Below, piece by piece: positions 57,984 through 64,000 of a stretch of DNA of 64,000 nt. Below the pieces are notes generated by a model. It was not told the DNA's origin. It was given only the letters and a program-made list of their open reading frames with translations, and did not search any database. A program made the position numbers and the translations under genes. The stretch lies in the NCBI RefSeq assembly GCF_013372265.1, contig NZ_CP054051.1:544263-608262 (forward strand), given 5' to 3'. Source of the stretch: Aliarcobacter cibarius. GTDB lineage: Bacteria > Campylobacterota > Campylobacteria > Campylobacterales > Arcobacteraceae. Position 1 is the first letter of the stretch. Every line of letters starts with the position of its first letter.

Positions 57984-58925
57984 ATGAAAACATATAATCG
58001 TTTACCGCATATTTTAAATAGAAACATCTTTTTAAAAGAGAAAAAGTTTTCTACTCAAGAGATAAAAGAGTGCTTATCAAAAAATGACTATAAAAATCTA
58101 ACTCCAAGAGGAAGGTTACTTGTTTCAAAATTATTTAAAGAAATAGAAGATAATGAAGATTTAGAAGCTATTTTAAATGCTTATAATCTCAATTTAAAAG
58201 ATATTGAAGATATTTATAAAAGTTCTACTTATTGTGATTGTGGCTTTTCTTTTTGGGACAATCTTTTTAATATTGAAATTAATAAAGAGCCTAAAAAACC
58301 TTATGTTCCATTAAAATCAAGTGAGATTAAATCTCCTAGATTAAGACAACTTATTGAAAACATAGAGTGTTTAGAAGCTGTATGTTGGGATTATGATATC
58401 AATGCAAGTAATGTATATAGAATTTTAAAAACAAAAAATGATGAGAATTTTCCTATTAGCTTTGATGTCCTTAGAAAAAAAGTATTAAAATATATTTCTA
58501 TTGATAATTTACAAAAAATATTTACTTTGGAAGAATTAATAGAGATATTCAATGGAATAAATCCCAATACAATAAGAAATCCTGAAACTAGAGATTTTTA
58601 TGTAGTAAAAATAGAGTTATATTTGCACGATCCTAAAGATTACACCTTTAATTGTTTTTGGCAAACACCGTTTCCAGCAAACCAAAAAGTTACATCAATT
58701 ATTAGAAACTATTTAGGAACTATGAACAAACAAGATATTCATACGCTTTGTAAAAAGTTTGGGAAAGATAGAGTTTTACAAGAACTAAACAATAAATATA
58801 GAGAATTATTTGAAATAGGGTTTTTTGATGTTAAAGGTTGGAAAATTCCTTTAAGTGGTAAATATGAAGATTATGAGCTTTTTAAGATATTGTTGGAGAT
58901 TGTAAATGAGTTTGAAACTAATTAA
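57984..58925 (+). CDS. Unknown protein with shared N-terminal module
   Basis: The 313-residue protein is not recognised. Residues about 26-90 (SKNDYKNLTPRGRLLVSKLF, then EDLEAI, LKDIEDIYKSS and CDCG) resemble the 115-residue protein encoded next (TKKRYDDLTYNERLFVNDIF, EDLEVL, LEDVKSVFLGS, CD). The remaining two thirds are helical, with KKFGKDRVLQELNNKYRELFE near the end. AAAAAGGA precedes the ATG. Predicted cytosolic. Confidence 0.55.
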   Translation: MKTYNRLPHILNRNIFLKEKKFSTQEIKECLSKNDYKNLTPRGRLLVSKLFKEIEDNEDLEAILNAYNLNLKDIEDIYKSSTYCDCGFSFWDNLFNIEINKEPKKPYVPLKSSEIKSPRLRQLIENIECLEAVCWDYDINASNVYRILKTKNDENFPISFDVLRKKVLKYISIDNLQKIFTLEELIEIFNGINPNTIRNPETRDFYVVKIELYLHDPKDYTFNCFWQTPFPANQKVTSIIRNYLGTMNKQDIHTLCKKFGKDRVLQELNNKYRELFEIGFFDVKGWKIPLSGKYEDYELFKILLEIVNEFETN

Positions 58926-59253
58926 TAAAGCTAACGAACTAATTAAACAAACCGAAAAAGAAGCTTTAGAGATAATCAAAAAAAGAGAATTTATTAAAAG
59001 TAAAATTGTTGATGATGGCAACATTATTTTAACTGATTTTATCGTTAATGCTCTTACTAAAAAAAGATATGATGATTTAACTTATAATGAGAGATTATTT
59101 GTAAATGATATTTTTGAAAATGCAACTAAAGAAGATTTAGAAGTTTTAAAAGATAAATATTTTATTGATTTAGAAGATGTAAAATCTGTTTTTTTAGGCT
59201 CTCCCTGTGATGAAAATATTAAGTTTATAAAAGAGGTTTTAAATGGTAACTAA
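58906..59253 (+). CDS. Unknown protein sharing the module of the upstream gene
   Basis: The 115-residue protein is mostly the module LTKKRYDDLTYNERLFVNDIF - EDLEVL - LEDVKSVF, also present in the upstream protein. An N-terminal helical extension (1-40) precedes it. It overlaps the upstream gene by 20 bp, so coupled translation and interaction are plausible. Confidence 0.55.
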   Translation: MSLKLINKANELIKQTEKEALEIIKKREFIKSKIVDDGNIILTDFIVNALTKKRYDDLTYNERLFVNDIFENATKEDLEVLKDKYFIDLEDVKSVFLGSPCDENIKFIKEVLNGN

Positions 59254-59362
59254 AGCTCAAAGATTTAAATAAAATTATGAAAAATTTTTAGAGGAAATAA
59301 AATCTTTAAAAAAGCAAAATATTAAATTAAAATTATTTAATTTTAAATACTTATTAAATTGA
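59243..59362 (+). pseudogene. Short coding remnant with in-frame stop
   Basis: ATG at 59243 opens MVTKAQRFK and then a TAA at 59270-59272. The same frame continues NYEKFLEEIKSLKKQNIKLK and on to TGA at 59360-59362, 39 codons in total. The continuing amino-acid pattern after the stop, with a charged helix, suggests a small gene broken by one stop codon, although a 9-codon peptide or chance is possible. It overlaps the end of the upstream gene. Confidence 0.35.
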
Positions 59363-59486
59363 TTTTTGATATAAATTGTGATTAAAGATTAAAAGATTTC
59401 TTACGAAAATGGATTCCCTTTTTTGTAAGATTTAAATAAATATAAATTATGCTTATGTTTATAATAAATTTTTTAGGGGAAAATTT

Positions 59487-60056
59487 ATGAGTAAAAAGAG
59501 TGAACCAATTTATACTAAAACTAAATTTGGTATCAACAAATTTGATTTTGATTCAATAGAAAATAAAGTTAATAATAAAGATGAACAATCAAAGATAAGA
59601 TACTTAATGTTAAAGCTATCTATATCAGCTATACTAGTAATGATAGTTTCGTTTTATTTTAAAGATGAAAATGGTTTAGCTGGTGGATTTGCTGTGTTTT
59701 TTGGTGTATTATCAGTAATATTATTAATTTTATTTTTAATAATATTGGCAAACCCTAAAAAAGCAATTAAAGATGAGTGCTTTAAAGTGTACAAAAAGAA
59801 TATACATATAATAGAAAATCCACCCCATAATTTATCTTATATAATATTAGATTCAATTCATCTTGGTGGTCATGAAGACTATGACAAAGCAAGAGAAGAA
59901 TTAATAAAAATGGCATTTAATATCAAAGCCGATGCTATAATAAATTTTAGTCATACAGCTCAAACAATGACTGATATTGCAGGAAATAAAAATAATATTC
60001 AATCAAGAAATAGAACAATTCATCATATGAGAGGTGTTGCAATAAAATTGCAATAA
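59487..60056 (+). CDS. Membrane protein with YbjQ-like domain
   Basis: The 189-residue protein has two hydrophobic helices (about 45-65 and 70-92) near the N-terminus and a soluble C-terminal part (about 110-189). The segment ARxELIKMAFNIKADAIINFSH is like the YbjQ/heavy-metal-binding fold in which a helix is followed by G/K-ADAxxN. The LGGHEDYDKA part precedes it. AGGGGAAAA lies before the ATG. The gap on each side exceeds 120 bp, so it may be monocistronic. Function unknown. Confidence 0.6.
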   Translation: MSKKSEPIYTKTKFGINKFDFDSIENKVNNKDEQSKIRYLMLKLSISAILVMIVSFYFKDENGLAGGFAVFFGVLSVILLILFLIILANPKKAIKDECFKVYKKNIHIIENPPHNLSYIILDSIHLGGHEDYDKAREELIKMAFNIKADAIINFSHTAQTMTDIAGNKNNIQSRNRTIHHMRGVAIKLQ

Positions 60057-60131
60057 GATAATTATAAAAAATATTCAATTTTGAAATATCAAATAGGATA
60101 ATGATGCTTTGTATTAGGAATATAACTAAAA

Positions 60132-60260
60132 AAATAGTTTTATTAATGTAGGATTTTTTATATTTGTAGGTGCTTGAATGTTAAATATTATAATAAATGG
60201 TTATTATTATCTGAAGAAATAATTTTAAAAAGTGTTGATTTTTATACAAATAGAATATAA
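60132..60260 (+). pseudogene. Possible decayed membrane-protein fragment
   Basis: In one frame SFINVGFFIFVGA ends at a TGA at 60175-60177. In the frame starting TTG 60174, LNVKYYNKWLLLSEEI and on to TNRI runs to TAA 60258-60260. The two pieces read like one gene split by a single-base frameshift. Neither has a ribosome-binding site. Confidence 0.25.
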
Positions 60261-60280
60261 AATAAATTTTTATTACATAT

Positions 60281-60287
60281 GGGGGGG
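60281..60287 (+). repeat. Run of seven G at the lipoprotein ribosome-binding site
   Basis: Seven consecutive G lie six bases before the ATG at 60294, where a Shine-Dalgarno sequence belongs. They also fall in a four-codon upstream frame, ATG at 60279 to TAA at 60291-60293, whose stop touches the main start. In DNA this AT-rich a G7 run is uncommon, and poly-G runs drive phase variation in Campylobacterota. Confidence 0.6.
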
Positions 60288-60293
60288 TGTTAA

Positions 60294-61388
60294 ATGTATT
60301 CTAAAATATTATTAACAATAATTATTTGCTTTTTATTTAGTGCTTGCAACAGTAGTCAAGAGAAATTATCATCTTCGACTAAAGATTTTTCAAAAATAAA
60401 TTTTGTAGAGAATAAATATGATTATCATGGGCATATTTTAGATTTTCCAGAACAATTAAGAAACGAATTGTATTTTTGGACAAAACCAGAAAGAAATTTC
60501 AATTTAAAGAATAATCATTTAAATGGATGGGGTAGAGACAATGTATTTCAAATAAGCACAAAAGATTATCCAATTTTTGAAACTATTTTTAATGAACATA
60601 TGATAGTCGAAAAAATAAAAATAAAGAAAATGGAAATAAATGAAAAAATAAATTCAACTTCTATAAATGTAGTAGATAAAGTTATAGGAATACCATTTGA
60701 TTTTCTTAAAGATACTTTAGGTATGAATTTTGGTAATGCTCATACAATTGAAATTTCAGATGAAGACAAATGGATAGAATACGAATTAAATGAATCTTAT
60801 TTCAATAAAGAGGAAAAAGCATTTATTATAGATAATCCATATCCAGATAGTAGTGTAAATGGAGTTATATTAAGAGTGACTAAATTACATGGAATAAATA
60901 GTAGAGATTTACATAGAAAAGAAATCTATGCTCAAGATGAAATTAGTTATTTAGTAAGAAATCATAAAATGGAATATCATGTTATTGTTTACAATTTAAA
61001 AAATAATAAAAATCTAAACGATAATGAAGATTTAATTAGATTTGTTGCTTTGACAAATGAGGGATTATTTAGAGAGTTACAAAATAGAAAAAATGAATTT
61101 AGTTTAATTGATACTTCTTTTCTTAAGCTACCACAAGATATAAAAATAAGTTATGCTATGGATAATTTCTCAAAAGTTATTACAACTGGCGAATATGTAG
61201 ATATTAAAAATAAAAAAAAATCATTTAATGCAAAAAGTATTTACCCAAATCTAGATTTTAAATATACAAATAATAGTAAAAAAATGGAAATTAAAAATGA
61301 TGATAGAAAATTAAGTTTAAGTAATAAAAATTTAGATAAAGAACAAGTAAAGAATGATGATTTTATTGATTTTGATAATGGAATATAA
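60294..61388 (+). CDS. Probable lipoprotein, unknown function
   Basis: The 364-residue protein starts MYSKILLTIIICFLFSAC, a signal sequence with an acceptable lipobox LFSAC (Cys at 18), so it is probably lipid-anchored in the inner or outer membrane. The rest is charged and mixed alpha/beta with no known domain; NHLNGWGRDNVF near residue 70 and YHVIVYNLKNNKN near 220 are distinctive. The C-terminal 60 residues are rich in Lys, Asn and Asp and look disordered. A G7 run and a short upstream frame sit before the start. The next gene starts 2 bp after its stop. Confidence 0.6.
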   Translation: MYSKILLTIIICFLFSACNSSQEKLSSSTKDFSKINFVENKYDYHGHILDFPEQLRNELYFWTKPERNFNLKNNHLNGWGRDNVFQISTKDYPIFETIFNEHMIVEKIKIKKMEINEKINSTSINVVDKVIGIPFDFLKDTLGMNFGNAHTIEISDEDKWIEYELNESYFNKEEKAFIIDNPYPDSSVNGVILRVTKLHGINSRDLHRKEIYAQDEISYLVRNHKMEYHVIVYNLKNNKNLNDNEDLIRFVALTNEGLFRELQNRKNEFSLIDTSFLKLPQDIKISYAMDNFSKVITTGEYVDIKNKKKSFNAKSIYPNLDFKYTNNSKKMEIKNDDRKLSLSNKNLDKEQVKNDDFIDFDNGI

Positions 61389-61390
61389 AA

Positions 61391-63214
61391 ATGAAAAAAT
61401 ATAGTATTTTATTTTTATTAATAATAATTCTTGCAAAAATAATATATTTACTTTTTGAAATAGATTACAATGGTTCTCTGCTAGATATAGTTAGTAAACC
61501 TAAAGTAGATAAAGAAGAATTAGAATCTTTAGAATTATATGGACATAAACTAAGCTCAATTGGTTTAACTTTATTGGTTATCCCTTTTCTTTATTTGGTA
61601 TATAACTTTATTGTAAAGAATAAAATTTTAGTCTACATATTATTAGTTATTACTAGTATGATAGTCTATTTAGGCATTTATAAATCTTTAACTATGTTAA
61701 TTGATAAAATAGTTGAAGAGAATAAAGACAAAAGATACTATTCTTACTATGCAACTACCTTCAAATATGGAATGTTAAATAGTCAAATGGGTTACGGTTC
61801 ATTTATTCCTAAAGAGAGATTAGAAAATTTAACAATAGAAGATAAGGTATTAATTGCAAATATATTTTTATTAATGGCTTACGATGATAAGTTAGTAGAT
61901 AAAGTTGCAGAGAATAAGAATAAATTAACAGAAACTTATTTATTAAATCAAAAAAACAAGGAATATGAAAATAAGTATAAGGAATCAGAAAATAAATTTA
62001 ATAGTACATTAAAAGAGATAAATAATGCTTTTGAAACTTATACATCAAAAACAAATGAAGCTAATAAATTTTTAGCAAATATTGAAAAAGAAAAAGCAGA
62101 AGTAAATAAAATTTATGAAGATGTAAAAATAAATATATTTGCAAAATCATACACAAGTTATAGAATTAATTCAGATCATTATATGAAAGGAATAAATCCA
62201 AGTAATTCAGAGATTGAAACTTATTACAAAGATTTATCAGATTATTTTAAATATCATAATTTTAAACGTGCACAAGATAAATACAATGAATCTATGCAAG
62301 AAAATTTTGGAAGATATATAGAACCTATTAGTTGGTGTGAAAATAATATTTGTCCCTCAAAAAATAGTATTCGAAGAGTTTTAAAACAAGAAGCAGAAAG
62401 AAAATGGGATAAAAATATAGAACCTAATTTAACACGAAAAGAATTTTTCGCTAACAGCTATACTAGAAGTAAAATTGCAAAAGAATTAAATAGTAAATTT
62501 AAAATTAATTTACCTATGGATTTTAACTATTCTAAAGATACTTTTGTAAATGCTATTTTGAATAAATTAAATAAAAAGCAAGAAGAAGTGAAAATCCAAT
62601 TAAGAAGTGAATTAAGAAAAGCAATTAAAAAAGATATTGAATTAGAATTAAATTATAATTCTTTTGCAAAATATTGGAAACCAGATATTATCAAAGAATA
62701 TGGTGAAAAATATGGTGAAATACTTTTCAAAATGATTGAAAATAAAAATACTGAGAAATTTTATTCAGAGTTCTATGAACCTTATTATAAAGAAAATTAT
62801 TTAGATAAATTTATTTTAACAAAAGAACAATTGGATAATAATGAACATGAAGAAAAAGGTGATTATGCTATCAAATCAATGTTTATAATACCTTTTGCAA
62901 TATTTATGTCATTATTAGCTAGTTTATTGAACTTTGTATCGGTAATAGTGTTGAGTTTAATAGTTATTTTAAAATTTATTAAACAAGATACAAAAATATT
63001 TATTACTACTAATATTGTAAAAGTTCTTTTATATGTTGTTATTATTTATTATCCATATAAAATTGGTAAAGATAATAAAGTTTTAGAACAGTATAAAATA
63101 TTCCAAAAACAGCACGATTCTAAATTTATTAATTTTTATGTTGAAGCAATGAACTGGATTTTAGTAGTTGAAAACTTTAGTTACAACAAATTATATAAAT
63201 TAAAATATAAATAA
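61391..63214 (+). CDS. Unknown integral membrane protein with large coiled-coil domain
   Basis: The 607-residue protein has hydrophobic helices at about 3-22, 52-75 and 80-103, then a large charged domain (about 105-490) with a likely coiled coil at 180-250 (KNKEYENKYKESENKFNST in part) and a Cys pair in WCENNICPS. Two or three more helices (about 492-555) precede a short tail. The large middle domain faces one side of the membrane. Not recognised; the gene starts 2 bp after the lipoprotein, so one message is likely. Resembles no known transporter. Confidence 0.55.
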   Translation: MKKYSILFLLIIILAKIIYLLFEIDYNGSLLDIVSKPKVDKEELESLELYGHKLSSIGLTLLVIPFLYLVYNFIVKNKILVYILLVITSMIVYLGIYKSLTMLIDKIVEENKDKRYYSYYATTFKYGMLNSQMGYGSFIPKERLENLTIEDKVLIANIFLLMAYDDKLVDKVAENKNKLTETYLLNQKNKEYENKYKESENKFNSTLKEINNAFETYTSKTNEANKFLANIEKEKAEVNKIYEDVKINIFAKSYTSYRINSDHYMKGINPSNSEIETYYKDLSDYFKYHNFKRAQDKYNESMQENFGRYIEPISWCENNICPSKNSIRRVLKQEAERKWDKNIEPNLTRKEFFANSYTRSKIAKELNSKFKINLPMDFNYSKDTFVNAILNKLNKKQEEVKIQLRSELRKAIKKDIELELNYNSFAKYWKPDIIKEYGEKYGEILFKMIENKNTEKFYSEFYEPYYKENYLDKFILTKEQLDNNEHEEKGDYAIKSMFIIPFAIFMSLLASLLNFVSVIVLSLIVILKFIKQDTKIFITTNIVKVLLYVVIIYYPYKIGKDNKVLEQYKIFQKQHDSKFINFYVEAMNWILVVENFSYNKLYKLKYK

Positions 63215-63234
63215 CTTAATATTGGAGTATTATT

Positions 63235-63588
63235 GTGAAATTTAATAACATATCAAAATTATTAATAATTTTGATTTTAAGTATAACAAATCTTGAAGCT
63301 GGTTTTATAATGAAGAAAATAAAAAGTAAAGCTAAGGATAAAATCAAAGATGTAGTAGTTAATACAACCAAAGATGTTTATAGTCATAAAAAGAAAAAAA
63401 GAAGAGATTATGAATCTAAAACAAATACAAAAAGTACTTTATCAAAAGCTGAAGATAAATATGAAGCTACAAAGCAAAAAGTAAAAGAAACTGCTATTGA
63501 AGCAGTTGGTGGTCAAAAAAACGTTGAATTTGTAAAAAGAGGTAAAGAGTATATTAATCAAGGTCTTAAAGGCGAATTAAAAGATTAA
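63235..63588 (+). CDS. Small secreted basic protein, unknown
   Basis: The 117-residue protein starts with GTG at 63235; a hydrophobic signal sequence (about 1-22) ends LEAG. The mature part is lysine-rich and helical (KKIKSKAKDKIKD and KKKKRRDYESK). It lies 20 bp after the membrane protein gene and ends the cassette. No function recognised. Confidence 0.5.
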   Translation: MKFNNISKLLIILILSITNLEAGFIMKKIKSKAKDKIKDVVVNTTKDVYSHKKKKRRDYESKTNTKSTLSKAEDKYEATKQKVKETAIEAVGGQKNVEFVKRGKEYINQGLKGELKD

Positions 63589-63699
63589 ATAAAAGGAAAA
63601 ATAATTAACTTTGGTTAATAGAGAAAGTTGAGTGTAAATTATATTAAATTGTGTTTATAGATTTACAAAATAAAAAATACCAAACTTTAAAGGAAAAAT

Positions 63700-64000
63700 A
63701 TGGACAATACTTCAGAAAAAGAATATGATAAAGAGCTTTCAAAAAATCTCATACAATATTTATCAAACATTATAGATGGTAATAATGCAACTATAAATGA
63801 TGTTAAATCAATAGATTATGAAGTAGAAAATATAAAGGCTGAACTTAATATAATTTGGGTATTTTTTGGTGAATACAATAAATCTTCTAAAGCAGGTGGT
63901 TCACATATAGGAGAATCATGTAATTCAATTTATGAACTTAAAAATATAACTAATAAGTTAATAGAAAAAGCTAAATTTGATAAAAATTTAAGGATACAAT
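63700..64000 (+). CDS. Unknown protein, cut by window end
   Basis: AAAGGA precedes an ATG at 63700, and the frame stays open for 100 codons to the window edge. It begins MDNTSEKEYDKELSKN; the part seen is helical, acidic and without signal peptide, with a GEYNKSSKAGGSHIGES loop near the middle. A separate cistron about 110 bp after the secreted protein gene. Not recognised. Confidence 0.5.
   Translation, partial: MDNTSEKEYDKELSKNLIQYLSNIIDGNNATINDVKSIDYEVENIKAELNIIWVFFGEYNKSSKAGGSHIGESCNSIYELKNITNKLIEKAKFDKNLRIQ

Noticed and set aside
53237..64000. CRISPR array, transposase or toxin-antitoxin pair in the island
   Set aside because: No regular repeat-spacer pattern, no transposase motifs and no recognisable toxin or antitoxin domain were seen in the part read.

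Overview
The window comes from an AT-rich member of the Campylobacterota, most likely Arcobacter/Aliarcobacter. The signs are separate but overlapping rpoB and rpoC, a tuf - rpmG - tRNA-Trp - secE - nusG - rplKAJL - rpoBC order, a futalosine-pathway mqnA, many TTG starts and Arcobacter-like 16S sequence. Species was not decided; this rests on reading alone, without database searches.

Layout. 1-2.3 kb: the start of a PLP aminotransferase, divergent from an AraC/GyrI-type regulator, a Nudix hydrolase and RidA. 2.4-6.4 kb (minus strand): a membrane protein, Tex, a small unknown and an M42 peptidase. 6.6-8.2 kb: a siroheme nitrite/sulfite reductase. 8.2-14 kb (minus strand): a diguanylate cyclase with two periplasmic-binding-type sensor modules, then an fbpABC-type ferric iron transporter behind a Fur-box-like site. 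14.2-16.6 kb: a PabA/TrpG amidotransferase, a polytopic membrane protein and a pseudopilin-like gene that seems to start with ATC in a TAATC junction. 16.6-22.3 kb: a complete rRNA operon (16S, tRNA-Ile, tRNA-Ala, 23S, 5S) with a consensus promoter, visible processing stalks and a strong terminator.

22.6-38.4 kb is rich in envelope synthesis genes: an FtsI-like PBP, FtsW, MurG, UppP, PBP1a, MraY and MurD, interleaved with mqnA, moaD/moaE, a PHP histidinol phosphatase, glnA, an orphan ABC ATPase and gpmI. 38.4-52.5 kb is the translation/transcription block: tRNA-Phe, Thr, Tyr, Gly, tuf, rpmG, tRNA-Trp, secE, nusG, rplK, rplA, rplJ, rplL, rpoB, rpoC, with several leader hairpins including an L10-type leader. 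A small membrane protein and a YciI-like protein follow.

53.3-64 kb is an accessory island led by a tyrosine integrase with repeated ACAGTAC motifs in front of it. It holds a convergent unknown, a metallophosphoesterase heading a run of small unknown genes (two zinc-ribbon paralogues around a 230-residue unknown, then two genes sharing another module), decayed coding fragments, and an envelope cassette: a probable lipoprotein, a 607-residue membrane/coiled-coil protein, a small secreted basic protein and an unfinished gene. A run of seven G sits exactly where the lipoprotein's ribosome-binding site should be, a possible phase-variation tract. This island is the best candidate for undescribed biology, but no function can be assigned from sequence alone.
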